DNA of 64,000 nt from Nisaea denitrificans DSM 18348 (GTDB lineage Bacteria; Pseudomonadota; Alphaproteobacteria; Thalassobaculales; Thalassobaculaceae), in contig NZ_AUFM01000011.1 of the NCBI RefSeq assembly GCF_000426505.1, forward strand, positions 1,550,001-1,614,000, in the 5' to 3' direction. Positions 27,410-36,134 of this stretch are shown in pieces. A program made the translations under genes and the position numbers. The notes below the pieces were generated by a model that was not told where the DNA came from, ran no database searches, and worked only from the letters and a program-made list of their open reading frames with translations. The first letter of the stretch is position 1. The number at the start of each line of letters is the position of its first letter.

Positions 27410-28054
27410 TCACTCGGCGCCGATGGCGCTGATCAGTTCCGTTATCCGGGCCCGCTGCTGCCGTGGTATCGCCGCATCGGCGTTGAGCGTCTGCAGAATT
27501 TCAAGGGCCTTCGCCTTGTCACCAGCCTTCAGCGCAATCATCGCTTCAGTCTCGCGAGCCAGCGAGCGCCAGGGGCCAGTGGTGTTGGCGAGCGCCGAAA
27601 CTTCCCGGGAGAGGACCGCCGGATCACCACTATCGATCCGATGCGAGATGGAAAGCAGACGGGCCAGATCGCGGAGCAGCGCGGGCGCGCTCTGATCGTC
27701 CATCAGTTTCTTGTAAATCAGCACCCCGCCTTCGGTATCGCCAGCCTCGATCGAGGCAGCAGCCTGACGCAGGGTCGCAAGAGCCGCGTAACCGGCATTG
27801 CTGTCCCCGGCGAGCGCGCCGAACCCGGCCGCCGCCGCCGAGGGATCTTCACCGACAGCTCTTGCAGCAGCTTCATAACGAGCGGACTGTGCCGCGCGCT
27901 GATCTACCTCGTAGGACTGCCAGAAACGGTATCCGGCAACTGCCGCTATAACCAGGACCGCAAGCGCGATGACATAGGGGCCATACCGCTTCCAGAGCTT
28001 GGCCGCCTTCTCCTGCTGGAGTTCTTCGTCAATCTCGCGAAAAATGTCTGCCAC
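27410..28054 (-). CDS. YfgM-like tetratricopeptide membrane protein
   Basis: 214 residues: short cytoplasmic N terminus (ADIFREIDEELQQEKAAKLWKRYG), one membrane helix (about residues 27-45), and an alanine-rich periplasmic helical region of TPR-like repeats. YfgM works with the SecYEG/PpiD chaperone network. I chose the GTG at 28054, which has GGAG six bases upstream and places the family-typical ADIFREIDEE at the start; longer frames lack similarity. 13 bases upstream of bamB. Confidence 0.85.
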   Translation of the reverse strand: MADIFREIDEELQQEKAAKLWKRYGPYVIALAVLVIAAVAGYRFWQSYEVDQRAAQSARYEAAARAVGEDPSAAAAGFGALAGDSNAGYAALATLRQAAASIEAGDTEGGVLIYKKLMDDQSAPALLRDLARLLSISHRIDSGDPAVLSREVSALANTTGPWRSLARETEAMIALKAGDKAKALEILQTLNADAAIPRQQRARITELISAIGAE

Positions 28055-28314
28055 GCGTATCTCCGTTGCGATGCGCCGCCTCCGCTCGCTCGCTCGAACG
28101 AATGGGCCGGCGGACAAGTCTCACCGCCTTGGTTCCGGACAGCACTCAGCGCCTCCGGCATCAGGCGGAAGAGCGCAACCTACATGGCGCGCCCGCCGAA
28201 ATCAAACCGCTCTGACGGTCTCCCTGCTTTCCTGTATCGTGGCCTTTACGCCGGGCGATTTTTCGGGAAAACTGTCTTTCATGAAACGGCAACAAATCCA
28301 ACGGTGATCAGCTC

Positions 28315-28653
28315 ATGGCGGATTTGATTCGGCTCAAGAAAAGCCGGTCGCCGCAACGCGGTCCCTTCTTCACAAAAAAAGAACTCGGCCAGCTCCTCGC
28401 ACTTTACTCAAGCCGGGTTATCTCCGGCGAATGGCGCGACTATGCAATCGACCATTCCGACGATGGCGCCGCCTTCTCGATTTTCCGGCACAGCCACGAG
28501 CTGCCGCTGTTCTCGATCTCCAAGAATCAACGCAAAGGCCAGCGTCAGCCGACCTTTGAGCTGGTATCGGGTTACAAAAAGATCGCGTCTTCACCATCTT
28601 TGGTAGACGTTATCTCTAAATTTGAAAAACTGCCCCGCCTCGTCACCGGTTGA
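28315..28653 (+). CDS. DUF2794 family protein
   Basis: 112 residues, cytoplasmic, typical of alphaproteobacteria. Family landmarks: FFTKKELGQLLALYSSRV, GEWRDYAIDH and FSIFRHSHELPLFSI. Function unknown. Divergent from the yfgM-bamB-der operon; the 260 bases between hold the promoters for both directions but no further gene that I can see. The CoA-transferase gene starts 4 bases after the stop. Confidence 0.85.
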   Translation: MADLIRLKKSRSPQRGPFFTKKELGQLLALYSSRVISGEWRDYAIDHSDDGAAFSIFRHSHELPLFSISKNQRKGQRQPTFELVSGYKKIASSPSLVDVISKFEKLPRLVTG

Positions 28654-28657
28654 AATC

Positions 28658-30043
28658 ATGCCCCCATTTGATGCCTTTCTCTCCGACATCCGGAAAGCCG
28701 CTCGGCTGTCCGATCATTCGGCGCCAACCGTCACCGGGGCCGGCGCCTTGCCGTCCGCCTATGCCGTGACAGACCTGGCCGCCGCTTCCTTCGCTGCCGC
28801 CGGGCAGGCCATTGCCGATCTGATCGCCGCACGGCATGACCACCCCCCCGCTGTCGATGTGGACCGCCGACTCGCCTCTTTCTGGTACAAAAGCTCGCTG
28901 CGGCCAGACGGTTGGGATTTGCCCGCACAATGGGATGCCGTGGCCGGAGATTACGCAACGAAGGACGGCTGGATCCGTCTCCACACCAATGCGCCGCACC
29001 ATCGCAAGGCGGCCCTTTCAGTCCTTTCGGTGCCAAACAGCAGCAAGACCGAACGGGCCGACGTCGCGCAGGCCGTAGCAGAATGGAATGCAGCGGAACT
29101 TGAAGACGCTGTTGTCGCAGCGGGCGGCTGCGCCGGCGAGTTGCGCTCCAGCGCCGCCTGGGCCGCCCATCCGCAGGGCAAGGCAGTCGCCTCCGAGCCG
29201 TTGCTCTATCACGAGGCCTTCTCCGGACCCTCCCCCGCAAATTGGGCAATAAACCGCGCCCGCCCGCTGGACGGTATCCGGGTGCTCGACCTGACCCGGG
29301 TGCTGGCCGGGCCGACCGCTACGCGTTTTCTTGCCGGATACGGGGCCGACGTTCTCCGGATCGACCCGCCGACCGATCTCTGGGTTGAGGCGCTGGCGGA
29401 GGAAATGACCCTCGGCAAACGGTCCGCCGTTCTCGACCTGCGCAAGGAAGCGGACAGACAGCGCCTGAAGGAACTGATCGCGGAAGCCGATGTCATGGTG
29501 CATGGCTATCGCGGGGATGCGCTCGAAGGTCTCGGCCTCGGCGCGTCCGTACGCCGGTCTCTCAATCCCGGGCTGGTTGATGTCGCGCTTTGTGCCTATG
29601 GCTGGACGGGGCCGTGGGCCGGGCGGCGCGGCTTCGACAGCATCGTGCAGATGAGCAGCGGCATCGCCGAGACCGGCATGCTTCATTACGGCAAGGACAA
29701 GCCGACACCGCTTCCCGTCCAGGCACTGGATTACGCGACCGGTTTTATCGTCGCGACAGCGGCCGTGAGCGGTCTTGCCGAGCGCATCAGGAGCGGAGAC
29801 GGCAGTCACTTCCGCACCTCCCTCGCCCGCACTGCCGTTCTGCTCGAAAGCCAAAGGCAGAGCACGGATATGCCGGAATTCGCTCCGGAAACGGAAGCCG
29901 ACCTCGCCCCGGCTATCGAAGAGACCCATTGGGGCCCTGCACGCCGCCTGGCCTCCGCAGTCACGGTCGCAGGCGTGCCGGTTTCCTGGGATATCCCGGC
30001 CGGCCCCATCGGCACGGCGGAGCCTGCCTGGCCACGACGCTAA
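28658..30043 (+). CDS. CaiB/BaiF family CoA-transferase (class III)
   Basis: 461 residues. Class III enzymes move CoA between carboxylic acids. The diagnostic block is VLDLTRVLAGPTATRFLAGYGADVLRID (about residues 212-240), followed by GKRSAVLDLRKEADRQ and the GYRGDALE region. Unlike single-domain members, about 200 residues precede this block, suggesting a fused or duplicated N-terminal half with weak similarity. Start MPPFDAFLSD (28658). Substrates unknown. Confidence 0.88.
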   Translation: MPPFDAFLSDIRKAARLSDHSAPTVTGAGALPSAYAVTDLAAASFAAAGQAIADLIAARHDHPPAVDVDRRLASFWYKSSLRPDGWDLPAQWDAVAGDYATKDGWIRLHTNAPHHRKAALSVLSVPNSSKTERADVAQAVAEWNAAELEDAVVAAGGCAGELRSSAAWAAHPQGKAVASEPLLYHEAFSGPSPANWAINRARPLDGIRVLDLTRVLAGPTATRFLAGYGADVLRIDPPTDLWVEALAEEMTLGKRSAVLDLRKEADRQRLKELIAEADVMVHGYRGDALEGLGLGASVRRSLNPGLVDVALCAYGWTGPWAGRRGFDSIVQMSSGIAETGMLHYGKDKPTPLPVQALDYATGFIVATAAVSGLAERIRSGDGSHFRTSLARTAVLLESQRQSTDMPEFAPETEADLAPAIEETHWGPARRLASAVTVAGVPVSWDIPAGPIGTAEPAWPRR

Positions 30044-30142
30044 TCGTCACCGGAACGTAGTCTGCAAGATCTCGTCATCCGCTTGTTCGCCATAAATGTT
30101 CTTGTTATGTTCTCATTCTGATTTCCAACATGGACACAACGG

Positions 30143-30424
30143 ATGGGACGTTTCAAAGACAGGGCCCTGCAGCGGGACGAACAGCGCAGCCGACCCGCTA
30201 CTCTCGCTGATCTCGCTCGCGCGGGGATCGGCGTGTTCTGCTGGTGCAACCGCTGCGGTCACAATGCCGAAGCGGCCACGGCCATGCTGATCTCGCAGCT
30301 CGGCCCGGATTATCCCGTGCCGGAAATCGGCACCCGGATGCGCTGCAGCGCCTGCGCCTCGAAAGATATCGCAACCCGGCCAGCCTGGCCCGCCCGTGAT
30401 CAGGTCATTGCCCGGCATAGCTAG
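30143..30424 (+). CDS. Small cysteine-rich (zinc-ribbon-like) protein
   Basis: 93 residues with FCWCNRCGHN (three cysteines) in the middle and MRCSACASKD further on, two Cys pairs about 40 residues apart, as in a zinc ribbon. No signal peptide. Similar short proteins occur in related alphaproteobacteria, but I know no function. It stands alone between the CoA-transferase and the PilZ-like gene. Confidence 0.7.
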   Translation: MGRFKDRALQRDEQRSRPATLADLARAGIGVFCWCNRCGHNAEAATAMLISQLGPDYPVPEIGTRMRCSACASKDIATRPAWPARDQVIARHS

Positions 30425-30652
30425 GCACGCGAAGCCGGTCCGGCAGTTTCAGTCCGGCAGAACTTGCCGAACCGGGCCAGGCCACGCACCCGTCCTTACA
30501 AAAAACAACAAAACTCAAACTATTTTAAGGAATTGTCGCGACGGCCGAAAAAATGGCACGCAGGTTGCTTACATTTCTGGCATCCACCGCGGGCCGGAAC
30601 AGAAGGGCCGGGACCGCCAAGAAAACCGCGAATGACAGAAACGAGGCCGCAG

Positions 30653-31015
30653 ATGTCGCAGTCCACCGCCCAGCCTGCCGAGCAGTCACTGGCAAATGAG
30701 CGCCGCCGTGCACCACGCGCAACAGCCCCGATGACGGCCGTGGTCGGATCGACCCCCTACACGATCGACGACTGGAATGCGCACGGAATCAAGATTGTCG
30801 GCTATTACGGCAACCTGAAGCCGGACGACCGGGCGGAACTCCGCGTGCTGGTGCCGACCGCCGGTCCCGGCGCGCTGTTCAACGCCAAGATCTCCGTCCG
30901 GCGCTATGATCCTGAAACGGCTGCCCTTACCCTGTTGTTCGATCCTGCCGAGCCTGTTGCAACGACGACCCTGAACCGTTACTTGCATGAAATGGTCGCG
31001 CAGGGATGCGCGTGA
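30653..31015 (+). CDS. PilZ-like domain protein
   Basis: 120 residues. NERRRAPRA near residue 20 resembles the RxxxR c-di-GMP motif of PilZ domains, followed by a beta-rich region; the second motif (D/NxSxxG) is degenerate, reading WNAHGIKIVG. C-di-GMP binding is therefore uncertain. I chose the ATG at 30653 with GAGG upstream; an in-frame ATG at 30632 is possible. It lies 10 bases upstream of a two-helix membrane protein and probably forms one unit with it. Confidence 0.65.
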   Translation: MSQSTAQPAEQSLANERRRAPRATAPMTAVVGSTPYTIDDWNAHGIKIVGYYGNLKPDDRAELRVLVPTAGPGALFNAKISVRRYDPETAALTLLFDPAEPVATTTLNRYLHEMVAQGCA

Positions 31016-31025
31016 GGTTTATGCG

Positions 31026-31586
31026 ATGAACAGTTTCAGAGGAGCCGCCAGCCTGATGGCCGACGACCGTACACCCTCCGTGTTCGATCTGACACGCGAT
31101 GCCTCTTCTGACGACAAAAAGGACCGCGACAACGACTCGGCATTTCCCAGCCTGAAACGGCGCCCTGCGGAAGAGCGGGCGAAAGAGATCGTCGACGACC
31201 TGAAAGAGGTGATCCTCAATCCCGGCCGGACCGACGGCAAGACCGGGATGCGTGTCGGTGACTGGACCAAGCGCGCCCGCAAGGACATCACTAAGGCAAT
31301 CCGTGATGCCGAAACCAGCGCCGCCTTCCGAGAGCTGATGTCGGCCAACCGCATCGGCGGACTCTGCATCCGCATCGGCTTCCTCTTGATGGCCGCCGTC
31401 GCCTCATTTTTCTCCTTCTGGTACGGCATTGTCTTCATCGGCCGCGAATACGGCCCGCTCTGGGGCTTCGGCGCCACGATGTCCGCCCTCGGCCTTTCCC
31501 TCGCCTTCGTTATCGCCGGCCTGGTCTATGGCAGCGAGAACAAGGAACAGGCCCGCGACAAAGCGAAGAGCCGGTTCGAAAAATAG
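31026..31586 (+). CDS. Hypothetical protein with two C-terminal membrane helices
   Basis: 186 residues. The first 110 are charged and helical (EERAKEIVDDLKEVI, TKRARKDITKAIRD); then two hydrophobic segments at about 118-140 and 150-172, and a short basic tail. I do not recognise the family. Start MNSFRGAAS with GAGG eight bases upstream. Pairing with the PilZ-like gene suggests a shared envelope or signalling task, but this is inference. Confidence 0.65.
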   Translation: MNSFRGAASLMADDRTPSVFDLTRDASSDDKKDRDNDSAFPSLKRRPAEERAKEIVDDLKEVILNPGRTDGKTGMRVGDWTKRARKDITKAIRDAETSAAFRELMSANRIGGLCIRIGFLLMAAVASFFSFWYGIVFIGREYGPLWGFGATMSALGLSLAFVIAGLVYGSENKEQARDKAKSRFEK

Positions 31587-31703
31587 TCTAGTTTTTCTCC
31601 TCCCTGGAATGAATCCCGCGCCGTTTTCCCTGCTGCCGCACTGCAGCAATCCCGCTATAGTCACTTTTCCAGACCACCGAAAATCTGAAAATTGGGGGAA
31701 ACC

Positions 31704-32480
31704 ATGAAGCTCGACCTAACGGGCAAGCGCGCACTGATCACGGCGGGCGCCGGGGGCATTGGCCGCCGCACTGCCGAACTGTTCAGCGAAGCCGGCGCCA
31801 AAGTGTTTATCTGCGATATCGATCAGGACCAGCTTGAAGACGCACGGGACAAGGTTCCGAATCTGAACGGCACCCTGACGGACGTCTCCGACAAAGAGGC
31901 GCTGAAAAAAATGTTCAATGCCGCGATCGATGATCTCGGCGGGCTCGACATCCTGGTGAACAATGCCGGCACCGCAGGGCCGACCGGACCGGTCGAAGAT
32001 GTCGACCTGGAGGACTGGGAGTCCTGCATCGACATCAACCTCACCTGCACCTTCCTGATGACCCAGATGGCCGTGCCCTATCTGCGTGAGGCGGGGGGCG
32101 GCTCCATCGTCAATCTCTCCTCGGCCGCCGGTAAATTCGGCTTCCCGATGCGCAGCCCCTATTCCGCCGCGAAATGGGGCATCGTCGGATTCACCCGGAC
32201 GATTGCCATCGAACTCGGGACCGACCGGATCCGCTGCAACACCGTTCACCCGGGCGCGGTCGAAGGTGCCCGGATCGATCGGGTGATCAAGGCGAAGGCC
32301 GCGGCAAAGAAGGTCTCCGAGAATGCGATGCGGGACGAGTTGGCGTCGATCGCCTCTCTCAAGACCTTCGTCACGGCGGACGATATCGCCTCCATGATCC
32401 TGTTCCTCTGCTCGAAAGCCGGCGCCCATATCACAGGCCAGGCGCTCGCCGTCGACGGTGGCCTCGAAGGACTCGTTTGA
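31704..32480 (+). CDS. Short-chain dehydrogenase/reductase
   Basis: 258 residues, classical SDR. Nucleotide loop TAGAGGIG, NNAG, catalytic Ser in NLSSAAG and YSAAK. The C-terminal GQALAVDGGLEG is complete. GGGGGAAACC precedes the chosen ATG (31704). Substrate unknown; 3-oxoacyl or sugar alcohol reductases are the nearest types. It is three bases upstream of the EamA gene, so probably co-expressed. Confidence 0.88.
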   Translation: MKLDLTGKRALITAGAGGIGRRTAELFSEAGAKVFICDIDQDQLEDARDKVPNLNGTLTDVSDKEALKKMFNAAIDDLGGLDILVNNAGTAGPTGPVEDVDLEDWESCIDINLTCTFLMTQMAVPYLREAGGGSIVNLSSAAGKFGFPMRSPYSAAKWGIVGFTRTIAIELGTDRIRCNTVHPGAVEGARIDRVIKAKAAAKKVSENAMRDELASIASLKTFVTADDIASMILFLCSKAGAHITGQALAVDGGLEGLV

Positions 32481-32483
32481 TCC

Positions 32484-33389
32484 ATGCCAAAAGCAGCGCT
32501 CTCCAACAATCTCCAGGGAGCGCTGTGGATCCTCGCCTCCTGTCTGGCGGCGACAGTGATGACCGTCGGGGTCAAGATGGCCTCCGACGGTCTCTCCTCC
32601 ACGCAGATCGTATTCGTCCGCTGCGTGCTGTCGCTGGCCATGACGGCGCCTTTCGTCATCGGCTACGGCAAGCGCCTGCTGTTCAGCCGCCGATGGAAAA
32701 TGCATCTGGTGCGCGGCGCCATCGGCGCCATCTCGATGAATGCGGGCTTTTATGCTCTCAGTAACCTGCCGATCACCACGGCCTCGGTTCTGTTCTTCTC
32801 AACCCCGTTGTTCATGACGGCGCTGGCCGGGCCAATGCTCGGCGAGAAGGTTGGCATTCACCGCTGGGGCGCCACCCTGGTCGGCTTCGCCGGCATTGTC
32901 GTTGTGGTGAACCCGACCCTGGACACAATCGAGTTCGCCATGCTCTCGGCGCTGATCAGTGCCGTCCTGTTCGCCGTTCTGCTGATCCAGGGCAAGGTCC
33001 TCTCCAAGGACGACCCGCCCGGCACACTGATGATCTATTTCATGGTGATGAGCACGCTGGCCAGCGCCCCGCCCGCGCTGTCTCACTGGGTCTGGCCGGA
33101 CCAGTCGCTCTGGATCGTGCTGATCGTGCTCAGCATCGGCGCCACGGCGCGTGTCTATTTCGACATTAAGGCCTACGCCATCGGTGAAGCCAGCGCGATT
33201 TCGGTGTTCCAGTATCTCCGCCTGATCACCATCGCCGGTGCCGGCTATATCGTGTTCGCGGAGGTCCCGGACGAACGCACAATCATCGGCGCCGGTCTGA
33301 TCGTCGCCAGCACACTCTATATCGCCCAGCGCGAGGCGTTCCGGCAAAGACGGGCGCGGCTTGCGGCGAAGGCACAGGCAGTCGAGTAA
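32484..33389 (+). CDS. EamA/DMT superfamily transporter
   Basis: 301 residues with ten hydrophobic segments in two EamA halves (VGVKMASDGLSSTQIVFVRC at the start of the first; YFDIKAYAIGEASAISVFQYLRL is typical of the second). Drug/metabolite exporter family; substrate unknown. Starts 4 bases after the SDR stop and converges with the amidase. Confidence 0.88.
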   Translation: MPKAALSNNLQGALWILASCLAATVMTVGVKMASDGLSSTQIVFVRCVLSLAMTAPFVIGYGKRLLFSRRWKMHLVRGAIGAISMNAGFYALSNLPITTASVLFFSTPLFMTALAGPMLGEKVGIHRWGATLVGFAGIVVVVNPTLDTIEFAMLSALISAVLFAVLLIQGKVLSKDDPPGTLMIYFMVMSTLASAPPALSHWVWPDQSLWIVLIVLSIGATARVYFDIKAYAIGEASAISVFQYLRLITIAGAGYIVFAEVPDERTIIGAGLIVASTLYIAQREAFRQRRARLAAKAQAVE

Positions 33390-33399
33390 AAACTTTCGA

Positions 33400-34722
33400 C
33401 TAACCGGCCAGCTCCTGATCCAACCAGCGGGCTGTGCGCAGCAGTTTACCGTCGTCGCCCGGCTTGCCGACGAGCTGAACACCGAGCGGCAAACCGTCGA
33501 CGCTCAATCTCGGCAGGGTCACGCAAGGCACGCCGAGATAGGTCCAGAGACCGTTGAACACGGCCGATCCTGTGGTGGCGAAACCGTGCGGCGCCGGACC
33601 GGTCGCCGGCAGGCAGAGCACCGCGTCGTAGCGATCCAGCAGCGAGATCAGCGAGTCGTTTATCGGCCCGCGCGCCAGCACCGCCTCCACGTAATCACCG
33701 GCGGCGACCTTGCGGGCCGTGGCGAGGCGTGCCTTTACCATGTCGCTGGCCTTGTCAGGACTGGCGTCGATGAGGGGGCCATAATAGGGCACCATTTCCG
33801 CGGCCATGACCGTGGCGTGAAAGTCGAGAATGCGATCGAAGGGAGACGGCAGGTTCTCCCGGACGCAACGAGCGCCCAGTCCGTCTACCACGCGCTCGAT
33901 GGCCTCGCGCGCACCCGCGTCGGCCTCCGGCCAGGCCGGGGTCTCGAGGAAGGCAAATCTCGGCGCCGGGGTTTCGAGCCTGGACTCCGCGACGAGATCC
34001 GGGCGTCGGCCGCCAAAGCTGAAAGAGTCGGCGGCATCGTAAGCGGAGAGACTGCCCGCAATCAGTGCAAGATCCTCCACGGAACGGCCGTAGACGCCGA
34101 CCGTGTCGAGCGTATGCGACTGCATAAGGACGCCCTCGCGCTGGATCAGCCCGAGAGACGGCTTCAGGGCATGGATGCCATTGAACGAGCCGGGCCGGAT
34201 CACCGAACCGCCGGTCTGGGTCCCGAGGGCCAATGGGACCTGGAAATCGGCGACCGCCGCTCCGGAGCCCGCGGAGGACCCTCCCGGCGAGTGTTCCGGA
34301 TTATGCGGATTGCGGGTCTTGCTCGGGTTGGTGTTCGCGAGCTCCGTCGTCACCGTCTTGCCCATGATCACCGCGCCGGCATTGCGCAGCCGGGCAACGC
34401 AATCGGCGTCGCGCCCGGTCCGCTGTCCCCGGAAGAGGTCGGAGCCGTTCTCGGTCGGCATGTCCGCGGTCTCGATGATGTCCTTGATGCCCACCGGCAC
34501 ACCGTGCAGAGGGCCGAGCGCGTTGCCTGCCTTGCGATGCCTGTCCGCGGCGCGCGCGTTGGCGAGCGCCAGCTCCGGATCGAGGAAAGCCCAGGCCCGG
34601 ACCGTGTCATCGCGTGCGCTAACGCGGTCCAGGCAGGCGCGCATTATATCTTCGGCCGAGGCTTCCCCCGCCGCCAGAACCCGGACGGCTTCGGACGCAG
34701 TCAGTTCGTTCAATTTTGTCAT
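33400..34722 (-). CDS. Amidase (amidase-signature family)
   Basis: 440 residues with the complete triad environment: Lys in VGIKDIIETA, serine loop SPGGSSAGSGAAVA and TQTGGSVIRPGSF. Cytoplasmic. It follows the GlnT/GmaS-type ligase gene by 50 bases on the same strand and may be the last gene of that run, in which case it could release ammonia from an amide that feeds the ligase. This link is inference from order only. Confidence 0.9.
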   Translation of the reverse strand: MTKLNELTASEAVRVLAAGEASAEDIMRACLDRVSARDDTVRAWAFLDPELALANARAADRHRKAGNALGPLHGVPVGIKDIIETADMPTENGSDLFRGQRTGRDADCVARLRNAGAVIMGKTVTTELANTNPSKTRNPHNPEHSPGGSSAGSGAAVADFQVPLALGTQTGGSVIRPGSFNGIHALKPSLGLIQREGVLMQSHTLDTVGVYGRSVEDLALIAGSLSAYDAADSFSFGGRRPDLVAESRLETPAPRFAFLETPAWPEADAGAREAIERVVDGLGARCVRENLPSPFDRILDFHATVMAAEMVPYYGPLIDASPDKASDMVKARLATARKVAAGDYVEAVLARGPINDSLISLLDRYDAVLCLPATGPAPHGFATTGSAVFNGLWTYLGVPCVTLPRLSVDGLPLGVQLVGKPGDDGKLLRTARWLDQELAG

Positions 34723-34772
34723 CGCGGGTCCCCTATCCGGCTGAGCGAACGTCTATCAGGGCACCCGGGTTC

Positions 34773-36080
34773 TCAAATGTCGAGCGTGGTTTCGCGCTCC
34801 CATTCGGTGAGGTGCGATGTGTAGGAATTCCATTCGCTCAATTTCAACTTCAGGAAAGCGGCCGAGAATTCCTCGCCAAGGATCTCTTTCAGCCTTGTAT
34901 CCGCATCGAATGTCCGCAACGCATCCAGCATGTTCAGCGGCAGGCGGGCTGCATCGGCGGAGAGTTCGGGCTGGGCATACATGTCGTTATCATGGCGCTT
35001 GCCCGGATCGGCTTTGGTTTTCAGGCCGTCGAGACCGGCAGCGATGACGACCGCCTGCAACAGATACGGGTTCGTGGCTCCGTCAGGCAGGCGCAACTCG
35101 AAGCGGCCCGGCCCCGGCACGCGTACCATATGGGTGCGGTTGTTACCGGACCAGGTGACCGAGTTCGGCGCCCATGTCGCACCGGAGAGCGTACCCGCCG
35201 CATTGATGCGCTTGTAGGAGTTCACTGTTGGATTGGTGATCGCCGTCATGCCCTGGGCATGTTTCATGATGCCGCCGAGGAAGTGCATTCCCTCTTTCGA
35301 GAGACCGAGTTCGTCCTTCTTGTCGGCGAACGCGTTCTCCTTGCCTTTCTTGTCCCAGACCGAGACATGGCAATGGCAGCCATTGCCGGTCAGGTGCTTG
35401 AACGGCTTCGGCATGAAGGTCGCGCGCAGGCCGTGTTTCTCGGCCACGGACTTGACCATGAACTTGAAGAAGGAATGTTTGTCCGCCGTCTTCAGGGCGT
35501 CGTCGAATTCCCAGTTCATTTCGAACTGGCCGTTCGCGTCCTCATGATCGTTCTGGTACGGCCCCCAGCCGAGCTCCAGCATGTAGTCGCAAATCTCGGA
35601 GATCACATCATAGCGGCGCATCACCGCCTGCTGGTCGTAACAGGGCTTCTCGGCGGTATCGAACGGATCGGAAATCTCCGTACCGTCCGGCAGGATCAGG
35701 AAATATTCGGCCTCGATCCCGGTTTTCACGCGCAGTCCCTGCCCGGCGGCCAGATCGACCATCCGCTTCAGCGTGTTGCGCGGCGCCTGTTCGACCGGCT
35801 TGTCCTCCATCACGCAATCGCCCGCGACCCAGGCCACGTCCTTCCGCCAGGGAAGCTGGATCGCCGTCGAGGCGTCCGGCACCGCAAACAAATCCGGGTG
35901 GGCCGGCGTCATGTCCAGCCAGGCCGCGAAACCTGCGAAGCCCGCACCTTCTGACTGCATGTCCGCAATAGCCTGGGCCGGAACCAGCTTGGCGCGCTGG
36001 GCACCGAACAGGTCGGTAAAGGAGATCATGAAATACTTGACCCCCTTCTCTTTCGCGAAAGCCGCGAGATCCTTCGTCAT
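34773..36080 (-). CDS. Type III glutamine synthetase-like ligase (GlnT/GmaS family)
   Basis: 435 residues. ATP-dependent ligation of glutamate to ammonia or to an amine such as methylamine. The glutamine synthetase core is intact: IEAEYFLI (metal Glu pair), ANGQFEMNW, GNGCHCHVSVWD, TVNSYKRI and RFELRLPDGATNPYL. The chosen ATG (36080) has GGAGG six bases upstream. The gene follows glxB-glxC-glxD; this exact association occurs both in GlnT/Glx loci of rhizobia and in gmaS-mgsABC loci of the N-methylglutamate pathway. The sequence alone does not decide between ammonia and methylamine. Confidence 0.9.
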   Translation of the reverse strand: MTKDLAAFAKEKGVKYFMISFTDLFGAQRAKLVPAQAIADMQSEGAGFAGFAAWLDMTPAHPDLFAVPDASTAIQLPWRKDVAWVAGDCVMEDKPVEQAPRNTLKRMVDLAAGQGLRVKTGIEAEYFLILPDGTEISDPFDTAEKPCYDQQAVMRRYDVISEICDYMLELGWGPYQNDHEDANGQFEMNWEFDDALKTADKHSFFKFMVKSVAEKHGLRATFMPKPFKHLTGNGCHCHVSVWDKKGKENAFADKKDELGLSKEGMHFLGGIMKHAQGMTAITNPTVNSYKRINAAGTLSGATWAPNSVTWSGNNRTHMVRVPGPGRFELRLPDGATNPYLLQAVVIAAGLDGLKTKADPGKRHDNDMYAQPELSADAARLPLNMLDALRTFDADTRLKEILGEEFSAAFLKLKLSEWNSYTSHLTEWERETTLDI

Positions 36081-36134
36081 GAAACCTCCTGTCTCCGGTA
36101 AACGGTGCTGCACACCGCCCTGTCTGTCCCTGTC

